From positions 45,552-109,551 of the forward strand of contig NZ_FNDE01000008.1 in the NCBI RefSeq assembly GCF_900099925.1: 64,000 nucleotides of DNA, read 5' to 3'. The DNA is from Aneurinibacillus thermoaerophilus (GTDB lineage: Bacteria; Bacillota; Bacilli; Aneurinibacillales; Aneurinibacillaceae). Positions 8,842-17,579 of the stretch are shown here, piece after piece. The translations under genes were made by a program, and so were the position numbers. The notes below the pieces were generated by a model that did not search any database, was not told the origin of the DNA, and saw only the letters and a list, made by a program, of their open reading frames with translations. Each line of letters opens with the position of its first letter. The first letter of the stretch is position 1.

Positions 8842-9597
8842 GTGAACACGTTTGATTTGACGGGCCGGGTGGCCATCGTGACAGGAGGCAGCAAAGGTTT
8901 GGGAGCGGGGATGGCTTTAGCGCTCGCTCAGCATGGAGCAAATGTGGTGGTTGTAAGCCGCAAAGCAGAGGAAGGAGAATTGGTGGCTGAGAAGATTCGC
9001 GGAATGGGCCGCAAGTCCCTTGCTTTAGCGGTTGATGTCCAAGACATTGCCGGTTTGCATCGGATGGCAGAAATGGTGAAAAAAGAATTTGGCCGGATCG
9101 ATATCCTGATCAATAACGCGGGAATCGGGCTCACAAAATTTGCTCTTGAAGTGACAGAAGAGGATTGGGACAAGGTCGTCGATACCAATCTAAAAGGGGT
9201 CTTTTTCTGCTCCCAGGCCGTTGCAAAGGTGATGAAACAGCAGAATGGAGGAAAAATTATCAATATGGCTTCCGTTGCCGGGGCAGCAGGAGCCATTGCC
9301 ATTGCTCCGTACTGCGCGAGCAAGGCTGGAGTGATTAATTTAACGCGAGCGCTGGCTAAAGAATGGGCTCGCTATAACATCCAGGTCAATGCCATCGGAC
9401 CGGGATATATTGAAACGGATATGAATAGAGAAGAGCTGGCTAATCCGTCTTTTTATAACAAGATCCTTTCCTCAGTAACAATCAAACGCTTGGGGGAAGT
9501 GAACGATTTGTCAGGTGTGGTTGTGCTGCTGGCCTCTGATGCTTCTAACTATATTACAGGGCAGACAATCTATATTGATGGAGGCAGTTTGATTTAG
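8842..9597 (+). CDS. Short-chain dehydrogenase/reductase (SDR), unknown substrate
   Basis: A 251-residue classical SDR with the Rossmann motif VTGGSKGLGAGMA (TGxxxGxG), the NNAG motif (LINNAGIGL), and the YxxxK catalytic pair in IAPYCASKAGVINL. The C-terminal GQTIYIDGGSL is typical of gluconate 5-dehydrogenase and 3-oxoacyl-ACP reductase relatives. An in-frame ATG exists at 8812, but GTG at 8842 follows GAGGAGGAG closely and begins at the conserved FDLTGRVAIVTGG. It is divergent from fixCX. The substrate cannot be read from the sequence. Confidence 0.9.
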   Translation: MNTFDLTGRVAIVTGGSKGLGAGMALALAQHGANVVVVSRKAEEGELVAEKIRGMGRKSLALAVDVQDIAGLHRMAEMVKKEFGRIDILINNAGIGLTKFALEVTEEDWDKVVDTNLKGVFFCSQAVAKVMKQQNGGKIINMASVAGAAGAIAIAPYCASKAGVINLTRALAKEWARYNIQVNAIGPGYIETDMNREELANPSFYNKILSSVTIKRLGEVNDLSGVVVLLASDASNYITGQTIYIDGGSLI

Positions 9598-9652
9598 TTA
9601 AGGTATCCAATCTATTTTTTGGGGCGATTAATGTAGGGAAAGACAAAGTAAA

Positions 9653-9703
9653 GACCATCCTTTCATTTTTAGATTCGCACTAAATAAGGATGGTCATTTT
9701 TTT
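9653..9703 (+). terminator. Rho-independent terminator after the SDR gene
   Basis: GACCATCCTT pairs perfectly with AAGGATGGTC over a 23-base loop and is followed by ATTTTTTT. Confidence 0.85.
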
Positions 9704-9805
9704 GCCTTTTTATATCATGTTCTTAACTTGATGGAGGATGTTGCAAAACGTATAATCTCTGAATAATGAATAATAAAAAAACCATCTGAAAAGATAGAAA
9801 AAAAG

Positions 9806-10057
9806 ATGGTAAACTTGTACAAAGAAGAATATAGCTATAATGATATGAAAAGAGATTTGCAAATTGGACGAGAATTCGAGTTTATTTATAATGGAGTAAC
9901 CTATTACCTAAGTAGAACTAAACAGGGTTGGATTCTCGTAAGTTCTGATGGACTGGAAACAGAAAGTGCAACATATAACGAATTACTAGAAAACATTTTT
10001 GACAATAAAAACATAAAAGATTTGTGGGATAAAATTGAAATTGTTCAAGTTTTTTAA
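9806..10057 (+). CDS. Small hypothetical protein (83 aa)
   Basis: An 83-residue acidic, soluble-looking protein with no recognised motif: KRDLQIGREFEFIYNGVTYY then a tryptophan-containing GWILVSSDG and an acidic helical C-terminus. The ribosome site is unclear. The ATG at 9806 lies in a small hairpin (ACCATCT/AGATGGT, 9781-9810), and a second in-frame ATG at 9845 also lacks a strong site. A good terminator hairpin lies 14 bases after the stop, which supports a real transcribed gene. Function unknown. Confidence 0.6.
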   Translation: MVNLYKEEYSYNDMKRDLQIGREFEFIYNGVTYYLSRTKQGWILVSSDGLETESATYNELLENIFDNKNIKDLWDKIEIVQVF

Positions 10058-10070
10058 AAGGTCCTATAAC

Positions 10071-10104
10071 AAAGCCATCTGTATTATAATCGCAGATGGC
10101 TTTT
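10071..10104 (+). terminator. Terminator hairpin after the 83-aa gene
   Basis: AAAGCCATCTG (10071-10081) pairs perfectly with CAGATGGCTTT (10092-10102) around a 10-base loop, then TT. It may also serve the short minus-strand frame ending at 10104. Confidence 0.75.
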
Positions 10105-10223
10105 CATCTGTCGTCGGTTCCCTCATCAATGGAATAAAGATTGACGACATCTTTAAAGCCTTTCCAGGGAATTTGTTCAGGGGTTACCCACTTGTTCACT
10201 ATTGTCCAGAACAACGGAACCAT
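10104..10223 (-). CDS. Very short frame (39 aa), possible gene fragment
   Basis: Minus-strand ATG at 10223 has GAGGGAG seven bases upstream and runs 39 codons: MVPLFWTIVNKWVTPEQIPW followed by a KGFKDVVNLYSIDEG segment. It stops right at a shared terminator hairpin. The residues look protein-like, but I do not recognise the family. It lies against the broken 5' edge of the arsC remnant, so it is either a tiny gene or the tail of something rearranged. Confidence 0.35.
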   Translation of the reverse strand: MVPLFWTIVNKWVTPEQIPWKGFKDVVNLYSIDEGTDDR

Positions 10224-10244
10224 CGACTTGCTCCCTCGCCTTAG

Positions 10245-10490
10245 ACCTCCGACATTATTGCTCCAGAATTATTAAATAAAGCTGATTATGTGATAACTTT
10301 CTGCGGCGATGCAAATGATAAATGTCCGGTGACTCCTCCTCATGTGAAGCGTGAACACTGGGGATTTGACGAACCAGCCAAAGCTACCGGGACAGAGGAA
10401 GAGAAGTGGGACGTGTTCCAACGTGTACGCGATGAAATTGAAGATAGAATGAAGCGTTTTTGTTTTATAACAGAGACAAATGAAAATTGA
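10245..10490 (+). pseudogene. arsC: Arsenate reductase (thioredoxin-type ArsC) 3' remnant
   Basis: From 10245 the frame reads [20 protein letters not shown], then [20 protein letters not shown] and [15 protein letters not shown], which matches the C-terminal half of Bacillus-type thioredoxin-coupled ArsC, including the catalytic cysteine of CGDANDKCP. The N-terminal half with the CTGNSCRSQ P-loop is absent and the upstream DNA is unrelated, so the gene has lost its 5' end. The last residues (CFITETNEN) differ from normal ArsC ends. Not expected to be functional. Confidence 0.85.
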
Positions 10491-10515
10491 TTGTTTTACT
10501 TATCATTTGTATAAT
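10487..10515 (+). promoter_or_regulatory. Predicted promoter of the GntR regulator gene
   Basis: TTGATT (10487-10492), 17-base spacer, TATAAT (10510-10515). The presumed transcription start falls near 10522, directly in front of the operator-like element at 10528-10548. Confidence 0.75.
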
Positions 10516-10527
10516 GGAGTTATAAAT

Positions 10528-10548
10528 TGGTACCTATGTCATGATGAG
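10528..10548 (+). promoter_or_regulatory. Operator-like element upstream of the GntR gene
   Basis: GGTAC, two bases, then ATGTCATGATG. Nearly the same element occurs twice (plus a partial third) at the xsc promoter (12378-12444). It sits just after the predicted transcription start, where bound repressor would block polymerase, so autoregulation is likely. Confidence 0.7.
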
Positions 10549-10578
10549 TTGGAATTTTTTGAATATGGAGGGATGTTT

Positions 10579-11298
10579 ATGGAGCTAGATGCTAAAAATC
10601 CGATACCATTGCATGTTCAGTTAAAAAATATATTAGAAAATCAGATATTGCAGGGACAGTATACGGAAAAAATCCCAAGTGAAAGGGAACTAATGGAAAT
10701 GTACTCTGTTAGTAGAAGTACGGTTAGGGAAGCAGTTTCCGCTTTAGTTCGCGAAGGAATTTTAGAAAAAAAACATGGCAAAGGAACGTTTGTATCGCTT
10801 AAGCCTGTACAAGAATGGTTGCGGATAACTAGTTTTACTGAAACGATTAAAAAGATGGACATTAAGCTGTTAGATAGCGGAATTGTTTCTACGCCTGAGA
10901 ATATCGAAAACGTGAGTGGTTTCCATGATGAATCTTATTATATTAAACGTTTGAGATTAAAAGATAATGTCCCTATTGCAATTGAGAATCATTACTATCC
11001 TATGGAAATTGGTGAGAAATTAGCGCAATACGATTTAAATAAAACCATTTTATACGATGTGTTGGAAGGGGAACTAGGCATTCATTTCTGGGAGGCAGAA
11101 CAAATTATTACATGTGGTTATTTGCCCAAGGAAGAGGCAAAACATTTAGGTGTTACAGAATCTACTTGTTTGTTGATTACCGAGCGCATGATTACAGATC
11201 CAGATGGCAACCTTGTAGAGTATTATAAAGGATTCTTTCGTGCTGATATGTATTCCTTTGTAATGAAGATGTCACGAAAACCGAACCTGCTAGTTTGA
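10579..11298 (+). CDS. GntR family regulator, HutC/UTRA type, probable taurine-operon regulator
   Basis: A 239-residue regulator. Residues about 4-70 form the GntR winged helix-turn-helix (NPIPLHVQLKNILENQILQG, then PSERELMEMYSVSRSTVREA and HGKGTFV). The rest is a UTRA ligand domain, with YYIKRLRLKDNVPIAIENHY and the closing VEYYKGFFRADMYSF typical. An upstream in-frame start at 10480 exists, but the ATG at 10579 has GGAGGG six bases before it. The matching element at its own promoter and at the xsc promoter suggests it controls both. The effector (taurine or a derivative) is inferred. Confidence 0.9.
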   Translation: MELDAKNPIPLHVQLKNILENQILQGQYTEKIPSERELMEMYSVSRSTVREAVSALVREGILEKKHGKGTFVSLKPVQEWLRITSFTETIKKMDIKLLDSGIVSTPENIENVSGFHDESYYIKRLRLKDNVPIAIENHYYPMEIGEKLAQYDLNKTILYDVLEGELGIHFWEAEQIITCGYLPKEEAKHLGVTESTCLLITERMITDPDGNLVEYYKGFFRADMYSFVMKMSRKPNLLV

Positions 11299-11308
11299 GT
11301 TTATATGT

Positions 11309-11360
11309 CCACTTTGTTCGGTATAACTCATTTTTATTTCCCGAATAGGTGGGCTTTTTT
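11309..11360 (+). terminator. Terminator after the GntR gene
   Basis: CCAC and TTCGG of 11309-11321 pair with CCGAA and GTGG of 11341-11352 (small internal loop), followed by GCTTTTTT. It separates the regulator from the EamA gene. Confidence 0.7.
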
Positions 11361-11400
11361 GTTATACTAGAAAGTCATTTGTATGAAGGGGGCGTTTGTT

Positions 11401-12261
11401 ATGTCGTATATAGCTGTCATGCTTCTCTTAGTTTCAGCGTTTCTTCATGCTACATGGAATTTTTTATCTAAGCGCGCAGAAGGAGGAATCGCATTTGTAT
11501 GGCTTTTTACTGCTATTGGGACTGTTATTTATACACCAATTGTATGTATCTTTCTTTTTTTAAAACCGTATACGGGAGAAAATACGAGTTTTGTGTATGT
11601 ATTAGGTAGTATTTTTCTTCATCTTTTGTATTTTGTCATTTTGCAAAAAGGATATACAAAAAGTGACTTTTCTTTGGTTTATCCTGTTGCACGTGGACTT
11701 GGTCCAATGCTTGTAACCATCATGGCTATTTTATTATTTAACGAACAACCTTCTATGCTTGCATTTATTGGTACCGGAATAATTGTAGGCAGCGTCTTTT
11801 TTTTGACGGGAGGTTTTACAATATTCAAGGACACCAAGGCTTTATCAGCGATTCATTATGGATTATTTTTAGGTATGATTATTGCTGCATATACATTGTG
11901 GGATAAGTATGTGGTAAGCTATCTTTTAATCCCCCCTTTATTATTGGATTACTTAACCACACTGGGACGTTTTATAGTGCTGACTCCCGTTGCCTTGCAG
12001 TCCTGGGCAGGTATATGTTATGAATGGAAAACACACCGGAGGGAAGCTATTGGGGTAGGGATTCTCAATTCATTAGCCTACATATTGGTTCTTAGTGCTA
12101 TGGTTTTAGCCCCTATTAGTTATGTAGCTCCTATCCGGGAGCTTAGCATTTTAATCGGAACGATATTTGGCATTTATTTTCTACGGGAAGGATATGGGTG
12201 GAAACGTATTATAGCGGCAAGCACGATTGTAATAGGAGTAACATTTGTTGTGATTGGATAG
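11401..12261 (+). CDS. DMT superfamily (EamA) transporter
   Basis: A 286-residue membrane protein with about ten hydrophobic helices in two EamA repeats: SAFLHATWNFLSKRAEGG opens the first, and VYPVARGLGPMLVTIMAI and AYTLWDKYVV mark the second. AGGGGG precedes the ATG at 11401; an earlier ATG at 11383 is less well placed. EamA proteins usually export or exchange small metabolites. It lies between the regulator and xsc, so it might export sulfite or move a sulfonate, which the operon would need since no TauE-type exporter is present. That role is only an inference. Confidence 0.85.
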   Translation: MSYIAVMLLLVSAFLHATWNFLSKRAEGGIAFVWLFTAIGTVIYTPIVCIFLFLKPYTGENTSFVYVLGSIFLHLLYFVILQKGYTKSDFSLVYPVARGLGPMLVTIMAILLFNEQPSMLAFIGTGIIVGSVFFLTGGFTIFKDTKALSAIHYGLFLGMIIAAYTLWDKYVVSYLLIPPLLLDYLTTLGRFIVLTPVALQSWAGICYEWKTHRREAIGVGILNSLAYILVLSAMVLAPISYVAPIRELSILIGTIFGIYFLREGYGWKRIIAASTIVIGVTFVVIG

Positions 12262-12335
12262 ATAAAGGAAAGTACAATATAAAAAGTCTGATATTTTAAA
12301 ATAGATCTATATTTTTAAAAATTTAAAATAATGTA

Positions 12336-12364
12336 TTGACTTAACTTTTAACAGGGGATACAAT
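12336..12364 (+). promoter_or_regulatory. Predicted promoter of the xsc operon
   Basis: TTGACT (12336-12341), 17-base spacer, TACAAT (12359-12364): a near-consensus sigma-A promoter about 125 bases upstream of xsc, followed at once by the repeated operator-like elements. Confidence 0.8.
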
Positions 12365-12375
12365 AACGATAACAA

Positions 12376-12444
12376 CTGGTACTGACATCATGATGTATAA
12401 ATACTAGTACGGATGTCATGATGTTAGCTCCAGTACATATGACA
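12376..12444 (+). promoter_or_regulatory. Operator cluster upstream of xsc
   Basis: Three related elements start with GTAC-type boxes at 12378, 12406 and 12432 (28 and 26 bases apart). The first ends in ACATCATGATGT (12385-12396), a perfect 12-base palindrome; the second in ATGTCATGATGT; the third is shorter (AGTACATATGAC). The second matches the element at the GntR promoter almost base for base. Regular spacing and position right after the promoter suggest cooperative repression by the GntR/UTRA protein. Confidence 0.75.
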
Positions 12445-12489
12445 AAAAAATAAATAGTCATTCTATCAATTCAGAGGAGGAATGAAATC

Positions 12490-14253
12490 ATGGAAAAGGT
12501 AAAATCAAAAATCAAAACAGGAACAAAAGTAAAAATGACACCAAGCGAGGCAATCGTAGAAACCTTGGTAGCTGAGGGAGTTACCCATATTAACGGAATT
12601 TTAGGCTCCGCTTTCATGGATATGTTAGATTTACTTCCTACGGCAGGTATTCGTTTTATCGGGGTTCGACATGAACAAAGCGCAGCTCACATGGCAGATG
12701 CATATACCCGTATTAGCGGGGTAGCTGGGGTTGTCATTGGACAAAATGGTCCTGGAATTACCAATATGGTAACTTCGGTAGCAGCTGCTTATCAAGCTCA
12801 TACTCCTATGGTTGTTATTTCTCCTTCTGCAGGAACTCCTACTATTGGGTGGGACGGTTTCCAAGAATGTGATCAGGTCTCTGTTTTTAAAGCGATTACA
12901 AAAGAGACAGTACGTGTTACACATCCAAGTCGGGTCGCTGATTGTTTACGAACAGCATTCCGTATTGCGTATGCTGAACGGGGGCCCGTCTTATTCGATA
13001 TCCCTCGTGACTATTTCTATGGTGAACTGGAAGACCAAATTCTTGAGCCTCATCAATATCGTGTCGATGCTCGTGGATGCGGAGCACCGGAATCGCTGGA
13101 AAGAGCAGTCCAATTGTTAATAGAAGCGAAAAATCCCGTTATCATTTCTGGTCGGGGTACGGTTGACTCCGATGGGATTGATGCGGTGAAAGCCATTGCC
13201 GAATACTTAACAGCACCGGTAGCGGTTTCATATATGCATAACGATGCATTCCCGGCTAATCATCCTTTAGCTGTTGGACCAATCGGATATATGGGTTCCA
13301 AAGCAGCGATGAGGACTTTGGCGAAAGCGGATGTTGTGCTGGCGATTGGCACACGTCTATCCGTATTCGGAACGCTGCCTTGTTATGACATTGATTATTT
13401 CCCGAAGACAGCAAAAATCATTCAAATAGATATTAATCCACGGAATATCGCGCGTACACATCCGATTGAAGTGGGAATTATCGGGGATGCACGGGCGGCT
13501 AGTGAAGAAATTATGAAACGCTTAAGAGAAATTGCGCCAAACCGAAAAGAAGATCGCGATCGCTTGTTAGAAGTTGCAAATGAAAAACAGGCATGGGAAC
13601 AAGAGTTAATTGATCTGGCTATGGTAGAAGGAAATCCGATTAATCCTCGCAGAGCTCTATTAGAACTTACAAAAGTGTTACCTGAAAACGCAATTGTGAC
13701 AACAGATATTGGAAACGTTTCTTCTACAGCCAATGCGTATCTCAAATTTAATGAGGGTCGGAAACATATTGCAGCTCTTACATTTGGCAATACAGGCTTT
13801 GCGTATCCGGCAGCTTTGGGGGCTAAAATTGCTAGACCGGATTGCCCGGTTGTTGCGATTGTCGGCGATGGAGCATGGGGTATGAGCTTACATGAAGTAA
13901 GCACAGCAGTAGAGGAGAAGATACCGGTTGTGGCCTGCGTCTTTAATAACGGAGCATGGTGCGCGGAAAAGAAAAATCAGGTTGACTTTTATAACAGTCG
14001 CTTTGTTGGAGCTGATATTGATAACCCTGATTTTGCTGAAGTGGCACGTGCTATGGGTGCTGTCGGTATTCGAGTTGAGAAAGCCGATGAGTTAGGGGCC
14101 GTAATTCAAGAAGCGATTGAATCGAATAAGCCTACGGTTATTGATATTCAAGTAGATGGCACGCAATTAGCTCCTCCATTTAGAAAAGATGCGTTAAGAA
14201 TGCCAGTTCGCTTGTTAGAAAAATACGCACACTTAGATTATAGAAACTGGTAA
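12490..14253 (+). CDS. xsc: Sulfoacetaldehyde acetyltransferase
   Basis: A 587-residue thiamine-diphosphate enzyme converting sulfoacetaldehyde and phosphate to acetyl phosphate and sulfite, the C-S bond cleavage of taurine and isethionate breakdown. The N-terminal [20 protein letters not shown] and [16 protein letters not shown] match Xsc rather than acetolactate synthase, with the catalytic glutamate in [15 protein letters not shown]. The ThDP signature runs from [15 protein letters not shown] to [14 protein letters not shown] (residues about 457-500). AGAGGAGG precedes the ATG. It heads xsc-pduL-ald-tpa on one strand behind a strong promoter with operators. Confidence 0.95.
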   Translation: MEKVKSKIKTGTKVKMTPSEAIVETLVAEGVTHINGILGSAFMDMLDLLPTAGIRFIGVRHEQSAAHMADAYTRISGVAGVVIGQNGPGITNMVTSVAAAYQAHTPMVVISPSAGTPTIGWDGFQECDQVSVFKAITKETVRVTHPSRVADCLRTAFRIAYAERGPVLFDIPRDYFYGELEDQILEPHQYRVDARGCGAPESLERAVQLLIEAKNPVIISGRGTVDSDGIDAVKAIAEYLTAPVAVSYMHNDAFPANHPLAVGPIGYMGSKAAMRTLAKADVVLAIGTRLSVFGTLPCYDIDYFPKTAKIIQIDINPRNIARTHPIEVGIIGDARAASEEIMKRLREIAPNRKEDRDRLLEVANEKQAWEQELIDLAMVEGNPINPRRALLELTKVLPENAIVTTDIGNVSSTANAYLKFNEGRKHIAALTFGNTGFAYPAALGAKIARPDCPVVAIVGDGAWGMSLHEVSTAVEEKIPVVACVFNNGAWCAEKKNQVDFYNSRFVGADIDNPDFAEVARAMGAVGIRVEKADELGAVIQEAIESNKPTVIDIQVDGTQLAPPFRKDALRMPVRLLEKYAHLDYRNW

Positions 14254-14380
14254 TGTTACGTTGTTCTCTAGCAAATGGCTCATCATCATACATCGACATT
14301 CGTTCATGGAGTGAGGGGAAATGTCGAAGCTTCAAAGTAAATTTATATATAAGTGTAAGGAAATGGGAAAGGGATGGGGT

Positions 14381-15016
14381 ATGATGAGGAAAATAATAGA
14401 ACAAAGTAACAAAAACCTTACAGAATCTTTAGCATATCAATTGGAGCTAAATACGATTCCTGTAGGTATATCAGCCAGACATGTTCACCTTTCCCTTGAT
14501 CATATCGATATTTTGTTTGGAAAAGGATATCAACTAAGGATTCATAAAGAATTGTCCCAGCCTGGTCAGTTTGCGGCAAAGGAAAGCGTAATGATTGCTG
14601 GACCTAAAGGCACTATAGATAAGGTAAGAATACTGGGCCCCGCTCGCTGCACTACACAAGTGGAAGTATCCCTAACCGATGCCCATCGTTTGGGGATCTC
14701 CCCCCCAATTAGGGATTCAGGTGATCTTGCCGGAAGTAGTCCAATTACGATCATTGGCCCCAAAGGCTCGATCTATTTAAAAGAAGGGGCAATTATTGCA
14801 AGCAGACATATTCATATGTCTGAAGAAGATGCCCGGCAGTTTCAAGTTCATGATAGGGAAAAGGTGCACGTCGTATCGCAAACGAAGAGAGGGGTTATCT
14901 TTAGCGATGTGAAAATTAGAGTAAGTGCTGATTATCGTCTGGAATTTCATATTGACACAGATGAAGCGAATGCTGCTGGGCTTACCAATCAAGATCGGGT
15001 TTGGATTTTAAAATGA
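14381..15016 (+). CDS. pduL: PduL-type phosphate acyltransferase (phosphotransacetylase)
   Basis: About 211 residues with both PduL halves: PVGISARHVHLSLDHIDILF near the N-terminus and AIIASRHIHMSEEDARQF later, carrying the metal-binding histidines, plus ILGPARCTTQVEVSLTDAHR between them. PduL exchanges phosphate and CoA on short acyl groups. Here it would turn the acetyl phosphate from Xsc into acetyl-CoA, the job done by Pta in described taurine operons. AAAGGG stands seven bases before ATG 14381; an earlier in-frame ATG at 14321 adds 20 residues and has a cramped ribosome site. No encapsulation peptide or microcompartment shell gene is visible. Confidence 0.9.
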   Translation: MMRKIIEQSNKNLTESLAYQLELNTIPVGISARHVHLSLDHIDILFGKGYQLRIHKELSQPGQFAAKESVMIAGPKGTIDKVRILGPARCTTQVEVSLTDAHRLGISPPIRDSGDLAGSSPITIIGPKGSIYLKEGAIIASRHIHMSEEDARQFQVHDREKVHVVSQTKRGVIFSDVKIRVSADYRLEFHIDTDEANAAGLTNQDRVWILK

Positions 15017-15046
15017 AGTGTACTTTTCATAGAAGGAGGATAAAGG

Positions 15047-16180
15047 ATGATCATAGGTGTTCCAAAGGAAATTAAAAACAACGAAAACCGTGTAGGGATG
15101 ACTCCTGCTTCTGTAAGCGCATACAGAGATAATGGTCATGAAGTATGGGTAGAGACTGGAGCGGGATTAGGCAGTGGGTTTACGGATGATGATTATGTGG
15201 CTGCAGGAGCAAAAATAGTTCATACACCTAAAGAAGCTTGGTCAGCTGAAATGGTTGTTAAAGTAAAAGAACCTCTTCCTGAGGAATATCGATTTTTTCG
15301 TAAAGGTTTGATTTTATATACGTATTTACATTTAGCTGCGGAACCTGAATTAACGCAGGCTCTTATAGATAATGAAGTTATTGCGATTGCTTATGAAACG
15401 ATTCAGCTGGATAATGGAACTCTTCCACTGCTGACTCCGATGAGTGAAGTAGCCGGGCGTATGTCTATTCAAATTGGAGCTCAATTCTTGGAAAAATCCA
15501 AAGGTGGAAAAGGTGTTTTGCTTGGTGGCGTACCAGGAGTAGCGCCGGCAGAAGTTGTCATTATCGGTGGTGGTGTTGTAGGTACGAATGCGGCAAAGAT
15601 GGCCATCGGTCTGGGGGCGAATGTTACGCTGTTGGATATTAATCCTGCTCGCCTTCGTCAGCTGGATGATCAATTCCAAGGACGTTTAAAGACATTAATA
15701 TCAAACAACTATAACATTGCAGAGGCAGTAATGAAAGCGGATTTGCTTGTTGGAGCTGTTCTTATACCGGGCGCGCGTGCGCCACGACTAGTAACTGAAG
15801 AAATGGTCAAAACAATGCAACCAGGTTCGGTTATTGTTGATGTAGCCGTTGACCAAGGGGGTTCCATTGAAACAATTGATCGTACCACTACACATAGCAA
15901 TCCTACGTATGAGAAGCATGGAGTACTTCACTATGCCGTAGCAAATATGCCCGGGGCTGTTGCGCGTACCTCAACAATCGCTTTAACGAATGTAACGACT
16001 CCTTATGGGTTACAAATTGCAGGGAAAGGATATAAGCAAGCAGCTTTGGACAACAAGCCTTTAGCGAAAGGATTTAATGTAATTGACGGAAAAATAACGT
16101 ACAAGGCAGTTGCTGATGCGCACGGGTACGAGTATTATTCGATCGATTCTGTTTTATGTAATACTCCTGTAACTATTTAG
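15047..16180 (+). CDS. ald: Alanine dehydrogenase
   Basis: A 377-residue NAD-dependent enzyme that oxidises L-alanine to pyruvate and ammonia. Seen are [20 protein letters not shown] at the N-terminus, the catalytic lysine in [10 protein letters not shown], the histidine in YTYLHLAAE, and the NAD loop [15 protein letters not shown] near residue 176. Length fits hexameric Ald. AGAAGGAGG precedes the ATG. Between xsc/pduL and the taurine aminotransferase it would regenerate the pyruvate acceptor and release the taurine nitrogen as ammonia. Confidence 0.97.
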   Translation: MIIGVPKEIKNNENRVGMTPASVSAYRDNGHEVWVETGAGLGSGFTDDDYVAAGAKIVHTPKEAWSAEMVVKVKEPLPEEYRFFRKGLILYTYLHLAAEPELTQALIDNEVIAIAYETIQLDNGTLPLLTPMSEVAGRMSIQIGAQFLEKSKGGKGVLLGGVPGVAPAEVVIIGGGVVGTNAAKMAIGLGANVTLLDINPARLRQLDDQFQGRLKTLISNNYNIAEAVMKADLLVGAVLIPGARAPRLVTEEMVKTMQPGSVIVDVAVDQGGSIETIDRTTTHSNPTYEKHGVLHYAVANMPGAVARTSTIALTNVTTPYGLQIAGKGYKQAALDNKPLAKGFNVIDGKITYKAVADAHGYEYYSIDSVLCNTPVTI

Positions 16181-16220
16181 TTATTTTGATTCAAATAAAA
16201 GATAACGAGGAGGCTGCATT

Positions 16221-17579
16221 ATGCAAACAGAGCTGAAAACAAACAAACTTATTGAGCAAGACAAAGAGCATTTATGGCATGCTATGTCCCGCTATAATGA
16301 GAAAGCAAGCCCAATGATTGCAACGAAAGGGGAGGGAGCTTGGTTTACCGATATTAACGGAGACAAATACATGGATGGCGTATCGGGGCTATGGTGCCTA
16401 AATCTAGGACACGGCCGCAAAGAAATTGTGGATGCTGCTTATGAACAAATGATGAACTTATCTTATTTTCCGCTAACCCTTAGTCATATTCCAGCTATTC
16501 AATTATCAACTAAAATTAGTGAACTTCTTCAAGGCTCTTACACAACCTTTTTTTCAAATAGTGGCTCAGAAGCAAATGAAACTGCATTTAAAATTGCTCG
16601 TCAGTATCATACACAAAATGGAAACCAAGGAAAATACAAATTTATATCCAGATATCGCGCTTATCATGGTTCAACTCTCGGTGCGTTGAGTGCAACAGCC
16701 CAAGCTAATCGAAGAATGAAATACGATCCTGCCGTTCCAGGATTCATCCATGTTCCACCACCGTACAGCTATCGTTCTTTATTTGGAGAGAACGCGAAAA
16801 ATTCTGACCTTTTGGCAGCTGACTATATTGAGCAGGTCATTAATTGGGAAGGTGCTGATACGGTAGCCGGTGTTATTCTTGAACCTTTCATCTCTGGCGG
16901 TGGTGTCATCATCCCATCCAACGAATACTTAAAACGTGTTGCTGAAATTTGTAAGAAATATGATGTTCTTCTAATAGTAGATGAGGTTGTTTCCGGATTT
17001 GGTAGAACAGGTAAAATGTTTGGATTTATGCATTCGGAAGGTGTACAACCGGATATTGTAACAATGGCAAAAGGGCTGACAAGTGGATACCTTCCTTTGG
17101 GAGCTACCGCTGTGAGTTCTAAAATTTACGAAAAATTCAAAGAAAATGGCTCGAACAATCATTTGCGCCATATTTCTACGTACGGCGGACATCCCGCATC
17201 ATGCGCGGTAGCACTTAAAAACATTGAAATTATAGAAAACGAAAACATTGTAGAGCGTGTGTCGCAATTAGGCAAAACCATCTTAGGCGAATTACATGAT
17301 TTAATCGAGCTAGATAAAGTAGGAGAAGTTCGTGGAGTGGGATTCTTATACGGTATTGAATTGGTGGAAGATAAAGTATCAAAAACTCCGGTTTCAGAAG
17401 AATTTATGGGAGCTATTATCGCTGCTTGCAAAAATAAAGGATTAATCATTGGCCGAAATGGTGATACGGTTCCAGGATATAATAATGTACTAATTATTGC
17501 CCCACCACTTTCTTCAACAGAAGAAGATTTGCGTTTTGTAGTAGATACGGTAAAGACTGTTTTGTATCAACTGTGCTAA
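16221..17579 (+). CDS. tpa: Taurine-pyruvate aminotransferase (class III)
   Basis: A 452-residue class III PLP aminotransferase. The N-terminal DKEHLWHAMSRYNEKASPMI and DGVSGLWCLNLGHGRKEIVD agree with taurine:pyruvate aminotransferases. The PLP region includes SNSGSEANETAFKIAR, the aspartate in LLIVDEVVSGFGRTGKMFGF, and the Schiff-base lysine in TMAKGLTSGYLPLGA (about residue 288). It would move the amino group of taurine to pyruvate, giving sulfoacetaldehyde and alanine, the substrates of Xsc and Ald beside it. GAGGAGG precedes the start. Specificity is judged from context; hypotaurine or beta-alanine activity is possible. Confidence 0.92.
   Translation: MQTELKTNKLIEQDKEHLWHAMSRYNEKASPMIATKGEGAWFTDINGDKYMDGVSGLWCLNLGHGRKEIVDAAYEQMMNLSYFPLTLSHIPAIQLSTKISELLQGSYTTFFSNSGSEANETAFKIARQYHTQNGNQGKYKFISRYRAYHGSTLGALSATAQANRRMKYDPAVPGFIHVPPPYSYRSLFGENAKNSDLLAADYIEQVINWEGADTVAGVILEPFISGGGVIIPSNEYLKRVAEICKKYDVLLIVDEVVSGFGRTGKMFGFMHSEGVQPDIVTMAKGLTSGYLPLGATAVSSKIYEKFKENGSNNHLRHISTYGGHPASCAVALKNIEIIENENIVERVSQLGKTILGELHDLIELDKVGEVRGVGFLYGIELVEDKVSKTPVSEEFMGAIIAACKNKGLIIGRNGDTVPGYNNVLIIAPPLSSTEEDLRFVVDTVKTVLYQLC

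Noticed and set aside
9781..9810. Hairpin ACCATCT/AGATGGT read as a terminator
   Set aside because: Only seven pairs, no T-run, and the start codon of the 83-aa gene lies within it; more likely incidental or a weak translation control.
14321..14380. Earlier start for the PduL gene at 14321
   Set aside because: The ribosome site is only two to four bases from the ATG and the added 20 residues do not resemble PduL; 14381 has better spacing. It cannot be ruled out.
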